A stretch of 64,000 bases of DNA from Hymenopus coronatus. Its lineage: Eukaryota > Arthropoda > Insecta > Mantodea > Hymenopodidae. A program made the position numbers and the translations under genes. Positions 29,643 to 40,560 of this stretch are shown one piece after another; within the stretch, counting starts at the first letter, position 1; the number at the start of each line of letters is the position of its first letter. Location: the NCBI GenBank assembly GCA_030762935.1, contig CM060883.1, positions 91,704,001-91,768,000 of the forward strand, read 5' to 3'. The notes under the pieces are model-generated. The model did no database searches. It saw only the letters and a program-made list of their open reading frames with translations, and had not been told where the DNA came from.

Positions 29643-29884
29643 ATCCTTATGGCTTCGTATATATGACATATACAAAGTGCACCTTAGTCTCCCATAATTC
29701 TGCATGTGAGCCAAAGACAAAGGTGCGTACATCGTGAATATTTTGAAAACTTAGTGTTATCTTATCGTATTATTGCATTCATGAAATCAAAAAAACGAAG
29801 CCAAAAATACTCCTTAATACAAATATAAACGAAGGGTGTGTAGGATTTTATAAAATGATTATGTAAATGAAGCTGGTACGTTTA
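29643..29884. other. AT-rich tail of the gene relic
   Basis: No coding signal; matched in inverted form by 40300-40560 in the right arm. Confidence 0.5.
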
Positions 29885-30884
29885 TAAGCAAACATTTACT
29901 TATTCTAATTAATACAAATAACACGTTTTGAAGAGATACGGACATGGAGAAGGAATGTAATGAAAATACTTTATAAATAAAAAGATTTTGTATATAAGAT
30001 CCCACTATGTTCTTTATTCCACAAAACAAATACAAATTTCAACATCCTATTCCTTGAGTAATTAGGCCAATAAATTATTGACTGCATTACATGCGCTGAG
30101 CGCTTGTAGGTAAATTCCTTATCGTGTATAATCAGACAATTTAATACTGCAATTTCCGGTGATAGACATCCAGCACGCTGTAGAGGTTTGCGAGCGAAAA
30201 TATGCATTTGCACCAGCAAAGAGAAGACCACTAGACTGAATCACAAATATCTCGAGAGCATTTCTTGTTTACTAGCATTCATACAGGAAATAACATGCTT
30301 CTTCAGCTCCCAAAAAGCTTTACTTTTATCTCGCTTATCTTAACACAGGTGTAAATAATACTTAACTTTACCAATGAAAACAGCTTCAACAAAATGCTAC
30401 AGCCGATCGAATTCAATGTATAAGTCTATCTTAATACAAGTGCCGGCCATAAAAGTGGAATAAACGGGTATTAGATAACTGAATTTGGAGATAGACCTTA
30501 GTGTAGTGCTTGATAAGTATCATCTAAAAACTATGAGTTTATTCGCAAAAACAAGATATCTAATCAAACATCCTGAAAACCCTGGGAAGGTACTGTAATA
30601 GCTTAATTTACTTAAAATAATGTTTTTGCGAAAGTTTACAAGTGATTGGCTAGCTTTATGAGAAAAACCTCCTATTACATAAGAGCTTCATATATTTAGG
30701 CATAATATTTCTACAAAAGGGAATTTGTACAAGTAAATTCTATACAAAGATGTATTTACAACGAATGCACGATTTGAACACTAAAAAGTCATTTTTCAGA
30801 CAAAGTATAGTGAGCGAGTGAGTGTATGTGAACAGCATACATTTAAAACGGTGCAAATTCGCTAAAATACAAAACTTTATATCA

Positions 30885-30936
<52 letters not shown>

Positions 30937-32604
30937 AATTGAATACGTCTCTAAATGTTATTAACATTGACGATTTTTCGAAATTCCTCTAAGAATAGCT
31001 ATAACGATTTGAATAATAGACTTGACATACCAAATGAAATATAGAATCTATGAATATCGTTTGCTTGTTGCATTTTAGAAGTGACAAATAACGCAGTCTT
31101 TTCATATGATCTTGAAGCGCTTTACCACATTAAATCTCTTTATTTCTAATGTATAACAAGGTAACAAGTAATGAAAACATTGAGCTATTATTTAGTTATA
31201 AGCGTGAATTATATATAAAGGAAAAACATGTCATTTTAATAATGGCTGCTTCATTCAACACAAGGACACTGATCGTCTGAAAATGCTCAATTAATATTTT
31301 CCTTTGTATATAATTTATGCTTATATCTCTAAATAATAGCTCAATGTTTTCATTACATGTTAGTTTGTTATACATTAGAAAGAGAGAGATTTAATGTGCT
31401 GAAGTGTTTCAAGGTCATATGAAAAGACTGCGTTATTTGTCACTTCTAAAATGCAAGAAGCAAACGATTTTCATAGATTCTATATTTCATTTGGTATGTC
31501 AACTCTATTATTCAAATCGTTATAGCGATTCTTAGAGGAATTTCGAAAAATCGTCAACGTAAAGAGCATTTGGAGACGCATTCAAATAGAACTATATATT
31601 TTGTGATACAAAGTTATGTATTTTAGCGAATTTGCGCATTTTTAGAGGTATGCTGTTCACATACACTCACTCGCACACTATATTTTGTCTAAAAAATTGC
31701 TTTTTAGTGTTCGGTCACCCTCAAATCGTGCATTCGTTGTAAAAAAGACATATTTGTATCGAATTTACTTGTACAAATTCTCTTTTGTAGAAATATTATC
31801 CCTAAATATATGAAGTTCTTATGTAATACAAAGTTTTTCCCATAAAGCTAGCCAATCACTTGTAAAATTTTGGAAAAACATTATTTTAAGTAAATTAAGT
31901 TATTGCAGTATCTTCCTAGGGTTTTCGGGATGTTTGATTGATTAGATATCTTCTTTTTGCGAATTTACTCATAGTTTTTAGATGATAGATGAGGTCTATC
32001 TCCAAATTCAGTTATCTGATAGCCGTTTTTTCCACTTTTATGGACAAGCACTTGCATTAAGATAGACTTATATCTTGAATTCGATCGGCTGTAGCATTTT
32101 GTTGAAGCTGGTTTCATTAGCAAAGTTAAGTATTATTTACATTCGTTTTTAGAGAAGCGAGATAAAAGTAAAGCTGTTTGGGAGCTGAAGGAAGAGGTTA
32201 TTCCCTGTATGAATGCTAGTAAACAAGAAATGCTCTCGAGATATTTGTGATTCAGTCTAGTGGTCTTCTCTTTGCTGGTGCAAATGCATATTTTCGCTCG
32301 CAAACCTCTACAGCGTGCTGGATGTCTATCACCGGAAATTGCAGTATTAAATTGTCTGATTATACACGATAAGGAATTTACCTACAAGTGCTTAGCGTAT
32401 GTAATGCACTCAATAACTTAGGGGTCTAATTGCGCAAGGAGTGGGATGTTGAAATTTGTATTTGTTTTGTGGAATAAAGAAACTAGTGCAATTATATATA
32501 CAAAATCTTTTTATTTATAAAGTATTTTCATTACATTCTTTCTCCATGTCCGTTTCTCTTTAAAACGTTTTATTTGTATTAATTAGATTAAGTAAATGTT
32601 TGAA
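29885..32604. mobile_element. 2.7-kb foldback element inserted in the left arm
   Basis: Arm 29885-31225 is the reverse complement of about 31265-32604, with a centre of only some 40 bp near 31245. Outer ends read CAAACATTTACTTATTCTAA and its inverse. The right arm of the large duplication has no equivalent between 40275 and 40300, so this is a later insertion or local inverted duplication. Inside are a TA run (30892-30933, absent from the other side) and a block of about 150 bp (30100-30240 against 32250-32400) that is virtually identical in both arms. An 86-codon frame on the minus strand at 29971-30231 is repeated in part in the other arm, but I see no recognisable protein. Confidence 0.8.
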
Positions 32605-32747
32605 TCACTTATAGAAAACAAACCCGGGCTTGTAGGCCGTGGTCCACTGAGCTTCTCCCCTTGTTCCCCAGACGTTTCGCCTGCGTCTGCGGCAGGCATC
32701 ATCAATGGCGTGCACATCTCCGTGGTCTCTCAGTAGTGACTGGTACG
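32605..32747 (-). mobile_element. Penelope-like element 3' terminal fragment, left arm
   Basis: The reverse complement of 40112-40260. It begins at the jockey poly-A junction (TGGTACG) and runs through the hammerhead-like motif and the CCACGGCCTACAAGCCCGG segment, ending in TTTTCTATAAG near 32605 where the foldback starts. It is shorter than the right copy, which continues with a GATTCTAACACCGGCCGTGA end. Confidence 0.8.
32669..32710 (-). ncRNA. Hammerhead-ribozyme-like motif, left copy
   Basis: On the minus strand: TTGATGA, a stem II of GCCTGC and GCAGGC with a seven-base loop, then GAAAC and GTC. Penelope-like elements are known to carry minimal hammerheads of this form. The first base of the CUGAUGA core is U instead of C, so activity is doubtful. 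Confidence 0.5.
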
Positions 32748-34039
32748 TTTTTTTTTTGTTTTTTTTTTTTTTGTTTTTTTTTAGAATGGAGTGGAAAAAG
32801 CTCAATCTACAGGCGACAAAGGGGATAGCTCTGCCAAGTGTGGGGGTCGCCCTAATCTGGCAATACCCACTAAAAAACCACTCCACCGGAGAGAATTCTG
32901 GTGTAGGAATGCTGCAGTACCGCTTGTTGCACCTGCGGATTCAAGGAGCGGGTGTTATGGCTGGCCAGAGGCCATAGCCAGGAGAGAGTGAGGGCCAGGA
33001 CGCAAACATGACCGGAGCCCTGATTGCGCCCTTGGAAGATTTATGATGAGGAATAAGTACATATTGTATGTGTATATATGTGCAGCCCTGTAACAAAACG
33101 GACATAGTCAGTAAAACATTTGTTGCCCTTTCGGGTAAAGTCGTTGGTGTATTTCGTATGTCTGCAGCCCTGTAACATAAGAACATAGTCATTTAAAAAT
33201 TTCATTTTGGTATATATTCTAAGCTAGTTATATTTTTACAACTACTGCTGCCCTGTCTAGCGAAGTCATTAGTTATTAGTTATGTTCAGCCATTTAACTA
33301 GAAAGGGCGTAGTCATCTAGTAGAGACATCATTGGTTTCTCATGGCCTACCTTAGTGGTCACCCATCCAAGTGATGGCCATGCCCAATGCTGCTTTACCT
33401 GTAATAAAACACTTATTCTTATCACTTATTAGTTACATTCTATTATCTATATACCAGAGAAGGTCCGTTAGTGGTCTGCCAGAAATCCCCGGATCCGCCT
33501 TGACTCAGAAAGCAAGGACTTCAAGGGCCACCAAACTAATGTCGTAGACACATTCATGGGTGATTTTATTATGGAATTCTTACTAGCGATTCTAGATATT
33601 CTTGTATATTTAAATCGGGTTCCCCCAGGCCGAGGGTTCTGTCAAATAGAGAGAGCGGTCTCTTGTGTTCGTTATTTTCTGCTTCATAGGTGCCTAGTTC
33701 TTGTATTAGTTCATTGTTGTTTCTTGCTTTACGCTTATACAGGTTGTAACTTTGGCTTTTTATGAACTGCTCAATTGAATGCAGTTTTAGCTCCTCATGA
33801 AGGAGATAAGCCGGCGCTACTGGGGGTTGTTTGGCAATTATTCTAATTATTCTATTTTGGAGTGTTTGTAATTTATGTATGTGCGTTTTTGCAGCGTAGC
33901 CCCAAACAGGGGATGCGTACGTAATGATCGTTCTTATTAGCGTTTTATATAGGGTAATTCCCATGTTTAATTTTAATTGGCTGTTGAGATTGATGATGGG
34001 ATATTGTCTGTTTAGTTGACCATTAGCCTTGGCTCTGAC
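32748..34039 (-). mobile_element. 5'-truncated jockey copy, left arm
   Basis: A poly-T (poly-A tail in sense) at 32748-32782, then the jockey 3' UTR (32783-33568), then the C-terminal ~157 codons of ORF2 (33569-34039). It is the same segment as 38818-40111 in inverse orientation, with only about four amino-acid differences in the coding part and more in the UTR. Homology stops abruptly at 34039. The tail is interrupted by two G. Confidence 0.9.
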
Positions 34040-34850
34040 TGTAGGACCTGTTCTAAGAGCTGCAGTTCCTGGCGAGGATGGTAATGGGTACTCGAAAAAC
34101 GAATTAAGAAGAGCCTTACATCCAAAAATACAGCCTAAAACACAAACACAGCAATAAAATCCCAAAAACCAAGGAGTGGCTTATCTCCCCTTCTCTAAAC
34201 GCATCACAGACCGAATTTCCAAGGTGCTCAAGACCCACAATATAGACAATATTTTCAAACCAACAAAACAAATACGCCGTTTCCTTTGCTCAGCCAAAGA
34301 TCCCAGAGACTCATTTGTATCGGCAGGCCTGTATCTGATCCCCTGTTCATGTGGCGCAGTTTACGTGGGGACCACACAACGGAGCATCAACACCAGACTT
34401 ACTGAACATCGTAGACATTGCCGTTTGGGTCAGCCGGAAAAATCGGCGGTAGCACTGCATGCTCTAGAAGCAGAAGGGGAACATGTGATCCGTTACGACG
34501 AAGCTGACATCTTCTCCTCCAGTACTCATTACTACACACGTTTGCACCGTGAAATCTATAAGCACACCAACAATTTCAATAGGAAAGAAGAAACATTCAT
34601 ATTAAATAAAACTTGGCACCCAGCCTTACAGAACAGAACAAACAAGAAAGGACTACACCAATCAGACACAACACGGACGCAGGGGACCGCAATCCGGACC
34701 AATCAGGTCATGGGGGGCGGTATCTCCCACACTATATACGCCGAGCGCTCCAGACAACGTACCAGACTTCGCTTCGAGATCTCAACGAGGCGACACCTAC
34801 CAGGGAAGCTCCAGTTGAAGAAGAAGTCCGCTACAAAGAAGTAGCCACCG
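34040..34850 (+). pseudogene. Penelope-like element: RT-endonuclease linker and GIY-YIG endonuclease
   Basis: Penelope-like retroelements encode one ORF of reverse transcriptase plus GIY-YIG endonuclease. Here only the end of it remains. A linker part (from about 34083) contains NGYSKNELRRALHP. An in-frame TAA follows at 34157-34159. The long frame 34176-34844 then carries YLPFSKRITDRISKVLK, LIPCSCGAVYVGTTQRSI and TRLTEHRRHCRLGQ, which is the endonuclease core with its paired Cys before the YIG position and the Arg/Glu-His region. VALHALEAEG and KTWHPALQNR close it. The RT domain itself is missing, cut off at 34040 where the inverted jockey copy begins. The jockey element inserts right after this segment. 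Confidence 0.85.
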
Positions 34851-35165
34851 CTGGAACGGCTCGGCATTGCCGTGGTTTTTAACCAAAGCCTTCGGCTCGG
34901 CATTGCCGCGGTTCTAGCAACCAAAGCCTAAAGCTCTCAGAGCATTGCACTACCGCAGCTTAGACGGGCAGGGGAATAAGGTTACAGCAAGCAGTCGCAA
35001 GACTAGCTTAAGCGCCTCTCCGAGGTCCAAGCCTCTATTTCCCCGTGCTTTTTAGCGCTCGCTAACTGTTCTTTCTCTTCTACTATATATTTTCCTCTTT
35101 ATAATCTTTAAACTTCTCTCTTCATCACCTTAAAGCCTATTAATATTTGCTATTTTCTTCTAGCT

Positions 35166-36669
35166 ATGGCAAAGACAGGTAGGACTACTTCGACCACCAA
35201 ACCTCTATCTCCCACCATGCCCACTAGGACCAAGTCCAAATCCTCTGCTCCTTCCCGTCCTTCTCCACCGGCTTCTAAGCCTAAAACCACTACTCCTTCA
35301 AAATCCGCTTCGAACCCAAAAACCTTACTTCCTTACGCACCCCCTCCAACCTATGAACCTGACACCATCACTCCTTCTAGCCCAACACCCCACGATAAAC
35401 CTAATGAAACCTCTCCTGTGACTCCCTCCCCAGCCGGACCCAACCCATCACCCCCCTCAACCTCAGCACCCACGACACCACCCTCCGCTATGCAGGTAGA
35501 GAGGTCTAACTTGGCGCCAATATTTATTAGCAGAAACCAGGCCGCGAAATTCCACCAACTAATGAAACAACTTAACAAACTCCCACTAACTCACAAACTT
35601 CTTGCTGAACAGACGCATCTCTCCGGTGACTTTGCCATAAAGTCGTTCTGTCTCAGTGATTACCAATTGATGGTGAAATATCTGAAAGCCAACGGCGTAC
35701 AGCATTATCTGATAGCACACCCCGAAGAAAGAACTGCACGTTTTGTGATTAAGGGGCTGTACGCCGAGCTCACCGGGGAAGAGGTAATAGAAGACCTGGC
35801 TATGTGCGGTTTCAAGGCCATTAGGGCCGTACAGATGCGAAGGCGCAACAGAGATAGGACCCCCCTGCCCACGTTCTTGATAGAATTGCAGGATACGCTA
35901 GAGAATAGGAAAATTCTGGACCTCAGATATTTGGCATACCTTAGAGTCAGGGTAGAAGCTTATAGGTCGATCGCAGAGCCCAAACAGTGCTCACGATGCC
36001 AGCAGCTCTGGCACGTGAAGCTAGAATGTAGATCCCCAACCCCCATCTGCGCTAAGTGTACAGGACCCCACTACTCAGGTATATGCACAGTTCCACCTAT
36101 GGAACGCACATGCCTATGGAACTTGGCGCGGTTGCTCCACATATAACGCAGCTTGTGGAAAATCCACGCGAGAGCAGCCTCCTAGACCCCCAAAGGTAGG
36201 AAGAACGCCAGCTCCCCCCGAGGCTGCTCCACATACAAGCTCAGAGTGGTTCACCAGGAATAGCAAAGGCCGAAAACGCGCAGCCCCCATAGAGAACCAC
36301 TCTACGGTTGGGGAACCGCAGCCACGCGCTGAGGTGGAACCAATCAGGGAAGAGCGACCCTCCCCGTAAACAACCACAAAAACAGAAAGCAAGTCCCTTA
36401 AAACAGGCTGCTGGGCCTCCCCAGCAGCAAAGTTGCTCGCCGAATCGGTAAATCCAGTAGAGGAAGCTGAAGCCTTCAGCGTGGTATCGGCACAACTCAT
36501 AAGCACATTGGGCGTGCCAGTAAATAAAACATCAATGCATATAACACAAACACTACTGGTAAGGCAGAGCTCTGTGGTTAGAGGTATGGCGAATAGCATC
36601 ACAGCACTCAACCTTACCCACGTCCTGTTACACCTGGTAGATTTGCTCGATAAACACGTTCATGGCTAA
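35166..36669 (+). pseudogene. Jockey ORF1 (gag-like nucleic-acid-binding protein), frameshifted
   Basis: ORF1 proteins of jockey elements coat the RNA. The first frame (35166-36146, 326 codons) has a Ser/Thr/Pro/Lys-rich N-terminus (about residues 1-110), a folded middle (SGDFAIKSFCLSDYQLM, IRAVQMRRRNRDR) and two zinc knuckles, CSRCQQLWHVKLEC (275-288) and CAKCTGPHYSGIC (295-307). Soon after the second knuckle the frame shifts; a third knuckle-like remnant (TWRGCSTYNAAC) and a long C-terminal part lie in two other frames to 36669. The last frame ends in TAA within ATGGCTAA, overlapping the start of ORF2 by eight bases, the usual arrangement for coupled translation. Confidence 0.85.
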
Positions 36670-39288
36670 TTTAGACACATTGAGAACAATCACATGGAAT
36701 TGCAACGGCATACGCAAAAAGGTTAAGGATTTAACGGATATATTACAAACACACTCAATTCACATTGCATTATTAACGGAAACCCATATAAATCACAAAG
36801 ACCGTATGTCCATCCCCGGATACCGTGTATACAGAAATGATCGAGACCGTAGGGGAGGGGGGACTGCTGTAGCTATTCACACAAGCGTAAAACACAACCA
36901 GATTAATTCCCCAATATTGACTCACGCTGAAGCAACAGCAATAAAAAATTTTATTCGCAACACTGAAATTGTCATAGTGTCAGTATACAATCCCCCAGGG
37001 GAGGTAGACACAGATGACATTGACAAAATCATGCAACTAGGGCTTAAAGTAATTGCAGCAGGAGATTACAATTGTAAACACCAAATTTGGAACTGCGCAA
37101 ATACTAATGCTCAAGGAACTAAGTTACTTAACCACATAAATAACACAAATTATCTAATCACAGGCCCAGACGAGCCAACATTCGTACCACATATGCCCAA
37201 TCATACACCAGACGTTCTGGACATTGCCCTATTAAATAATATCCCCTTTGACCTGGATGTAAACGTATTGCAGGAGCTGACATCATCCCATCTACCGGTA
37301 CTCTTGACAGTCAATGCTCCCTTCAGGCCAAAACCAGAACCCTTAAGATACAACTTCAATAAGGTGGACTGGGAAGAGTTCAAGGTTACGGTAGATCTCT
37401 GCCTACCAGAACTCCAAATTAACACGAACGAAGAACAGGACGAAGCGATCCAAAAACTAGAACTGGCCATAAACACAACTATTAATACATGCGTACCCTT
37501 AAAAAGGCAATTCACGATTAATGCCAGATATCCCCAAGATGTAAAAGAGATGCAAAAAGCTCAAAATAAAGCCAGGCATAAATGGCAGAGAACTAGACAT
37601 CTAATACATCGAAGAGAATATTATCATGCGCGCGAACTAGCAATTAACAAGGCCAGGACTTACATTAGAAATCAATGGAACGACACACTCGAAAATCTCA
37701 ACCCCCAACAAAACACAGTTTGGCGAATTGCGAAATGCTTAACGCGCACACGCACAAATATACCGCCACTACAAATTAATACCACCGTAGCAGAAACCCC
37801 ACAGGCTAAGGCCGAAGCGTTTGCGGTCACTTTAGAGGAAGTATTCTCTCCCAATCCCGCGAACGGGCAAGACGATTTCATTCAAGAAGTCGAAGATGAA
37901 GCCCAAATCTTAGGTCAGAGAAGAACACACAACAAATTGCGAAAAACAAATGCGGGAGAAATAAGCTGGATTATAAAACACCTGCATGGAAAGAGGCAGA
38001 AATCCTACTTTTCCCAAAAGTAAACAAAAATCTAGCACTACCAATCAACTACAGGCCGATCAGCCTATTAAATACGATGAGCAAGGTATTAGAAAAAGTG
38101 ATACTGAAGCGAATAAATTCACACCTGCACAAACAAAATATACTTATACCCGAACAGTTCGGATTTCGAGCTCACCATTCTACTACACTACAACTGTTAA
38201 GAATGACGGAACAAATCACCAAAGGGTTCAACACAAACAAATCGACAGATGCCCTCTATTTAGATATTGAACGTGCCTTCGATAAAGTATGGCATGCAGG
38301 GCTACTCAGAAAACTGAAAGTCTACGAATTTCCTGACACTGCTATAGCCCTAATTAGGGACTACCTCTATGAACGACGATTTCACACCTCAGTAGAGGTC
38401 GCAGTCTCAAGCTCCAAACAAATCCGAGCAGGAGTTCCACAAGGAAGTATCGTGGGACCAACATTGTTCAATTTATACATAAACGACATGCCAGAATTGG
38501 TAAGAACCAACAAATATATATATATATACGCAGATGACACTGCTATAGTCATACAATCCACTCAGCCACGAATAATACACTTACGCCTACAAAATGCTTT
38601 AGACTCACTTGAACCATGGTTCAAGAAGTGGAGAATTAAAGTAAATGCGAGGAAGACACAGGCTATAGTCTTCACTAAAAGAATACAGCACCGTAAATGC
38701 AGAAACTTGCTACAACCACTTAACTACCAAGGCGAAATTATCGAGTGGAAAGACCAAGTGACCTACTTAGGTCTTGTCATGGACAAAGGCCTAACCTGGA
38801 GTAGGCATAAAGCTAAGGTCAGAGCCAAGGCTAACGGTCAACTAAACAGACTATATCCCATCATCAATCTCAACAGCCAATTAAAATTAAACATGGGAAT
38901 TACCCTATATAAAACGCTAATAAGAACGATCATTACGTACGCATCCCCTGTTCGGGGCTACGCTGCAAAAACGCACATACATAAATTACAAACACTCCAA
39001 AATAGAATAATTAGAATAATTGCCAAACAACCCCCAGTAGCGCCGGCTTATCTCCTTCATGAGGAGCTAAAACTGCATTCAATTGAGCAGTTCATAAAAA
39101 GCCAAAGTTACAACCTGTATAAGCGTAAAGCAAGAAACAACAATGCACTAATACAAGAACTAGGCACCTATGAAGCAGAAAATAACGAACACAAGAGACC
39201 GCTCTCTCTATTTGACAGAACCCTCGGCCTGGGGGAACCCGATTTAAATACACAAGAATATCTAGAATCGCTAGTAAGAATTCCATAA
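36662..39288 (+). pseudogene. Jockey ORF2 (AP-endonuclease and reverse transcriptase), frameshift with internal deletion
   Basis: First frame (36662-38023): endonuclease with TWNCNGIRKK, LLTETHI, YRNDRDRRGGG, AAGDYNCKHQIWN and TSSHLPVLL. The last is the SDHxP motif with Ser in place of Asp. Then a linker to NAGEISWIIK. The second frame (from about 37982 to 39288) starts AWKEAEILLFPK and keeps the RT motifs: NYRPISLL, FGFRAHHST, LDIERAFDKVWH, GVPQGSIVGPTL and YADDTAIV, ending in the C-terminal LRxxAPVxWGYAAK region. Between the frames the usual segment with KAPGxDGI is absent, so a deletion of roughly 40-50 codons accompanies the shift. No RNase H domain, as usual for jockey. Confidence 0.9.
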
Positions 39289-40111
39289 TAGAATTACCCA
39301 TGAATGTGTCTACGACATTAGTTTGGTGGCTCTTGAAGTCCTTACTTTCTGAGTCAAGGCGGATCCGGGGGTTTGAGGGACCCCCACTCTACAGCGACCT
39401 AGCAGACCACTAACGGACCTTGTCTGGTGTTTTGATAATAGAATGCAAGTAATAAGAATAAGTGTTTTATTACAGGTAAAGCAGCATTGGGCATGGCCAT
39501 CACTTGGATGGGTGACCACTAAGGCCATGAGAAACCAATGGTGTCTCTGCTAAATGACTACACCCTCTCTAGTTAAAGAGTTGAACACAACTAATAACTG
39601 ATGACTTCGCCAGACAGGGCAGCAGTAGTTGTAAAAATATAACTAGCTTAGAATTTATACCAAAATGAAATATCTAAATGATTATGTCCTTATGTTACAG
39701 GGCTGCAGACATACGAAATATACCAACGACTTTACCCGAAAGGGCAGAAAATGTTATACTGACCACGTCCTTTTGTTACAGGGCTGCAGATATATACACA
39801 TGCAATATGTATTTATTCCTCACCACAAATCTTCCAAGGGCGCAATCAGGGCTCCGGTCATGTTTGCGTCCTGGCCCTCACTCTCTCCTGGCTATGGCCT
39901 CTGGCCAGTCATAACACCCGCTCCTTGAATCCGCAGGTGCAACAAGCGGTACTGCAGCATTCCTACACCAGAATTCTCTCCGGTGGACTGGTTTTTTTAG
40001 TGGGTATTGCCAGTTTATGGCGACCTCCACACTTGGCAGAGCTATCCCCTCTGTCGCCTGTAGATTGAGCTTTTTCCACTCCACTCGAAAAAAAAAAAAA
40101 AAAAAAAAAAA

Positions 40112-40275
40112 CGTACCAGTCACTACTGAGAGACCACGGAGATGTGCACGCCATTGATGATGCCTGCCGCAGACGCAGGCGAAACGTCTGGGCAACAAGG
40201 GGAGAAACCCAGTGGACCACGGCCTACAAGCCCGGTTTTGTTTTCTATAAGCGATTCTAACACCGGCCGTGAAAG
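40112..40275 (+). mobile_element. Penelope-like element 3' end, right of the jockey insertion
   Basis: Sequence continuing the Penelope-like element after the jockey A tail: a CACTACTGAGAGACCACGGA segment, the hammerhead-like motif, ACCACGGCCTACAAGCCCGG and the end GATTCTAACACCGGCCGTGA. Together with 34040-34850 it makes one element split by jockey. Confidence 0.8.
40150..40190 (+). ncRNA. Hammerhead-ribozyme-like motif, right copy
   Basis: TTGATGA at 40154-40160, stem II GCCTGC / GCAGGC (40162-40180) with a seven-base loop, GAAAC at 40181-40185 and GTC. Family knowledge: Penelope-like elements carry minimal hammerheads that may act as dimers. The first core base is U instead of C in both copies of the window. 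Confidence 0.55.
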
Positions 40276-40560
40276 CCTTCGAATTTTAATAAGTAAATGT
40301 TTGCTTTTAAAAGTACCAGCTTCTTTTACATCATCATTTTTAAAAGCCTACACACCCGTCATTTAGATTTGTATTATGGAGTCTTTTTGCCTTCGTTGTT
40401 TATTTGTTTTTTTCCGTTTTCAGTAATGCAATAGTAGGATAACATAACTCTAAGTTTTCAAAATATTCACAATGTACGCACTTTTGTCTTTTGCACACAT
40501 GCAGAGTTCAGGGAGTCTTAGGTGCACTTTGTATATGTTATATATACGAAGACATTAGGA

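Larger units (their letters stand above)
25425..34039 (+). repeat. Left arm of a large interrupted inverted duplication
   Basis: The sequence from about 25425 (first clear block AGGACAAAGAGATG at 25451) to 34039 is the reverse complement of 38818-44760 once two later insertions are removed: SINE-A at 27120-27414 and the 2.7-kb foldback at 29885-32604. The net length is then about 5.65 kb against about 5.7 kb on the other side. Arms are roughly 80-85 percent alike in the outer part and higher in the inner jockey coding part. The inner break is sharp, inside jockey ORF2. Confidence 0.88.
34850..40111 (+). mobile_element. Jockey-clade non-LTR retrotransposon, nearly full length, inserted in the Penelope-like element
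   Basis: The 5' UTR contains two copies of a GGCTCGGCATTGCCG unit (34858-34925), followed by gag-like ORF1 (35166-36669), ORF2 (36662-39288), a long 3' UTR with TTACAGGGCTGCAGA repeats, and a 24-base A tail (40088-40111). Both flanks belong to one Penelope-like element in the same orientation. No clear target duplication was found. ORF1 and ORF2 are both broken, so the copy is not autonomous. Its 3' part is duplicated in inverse orientation at 32748-34039. Confidence 0.88.

Noticed and set aside
32748..34039. Independent second jockey insertion into the Penelope-like element
   Set aside because: The jockey-Penelope junction is at exactly the same base as on the right side and the flanks are also mirrored, so copying of one insertion is simpler.
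35351..35578. Minus-strand Gly/Val-rich frame
   Set aside because: Shadow of the Pro/Ser-rich N-terminus of jockey ORF1.
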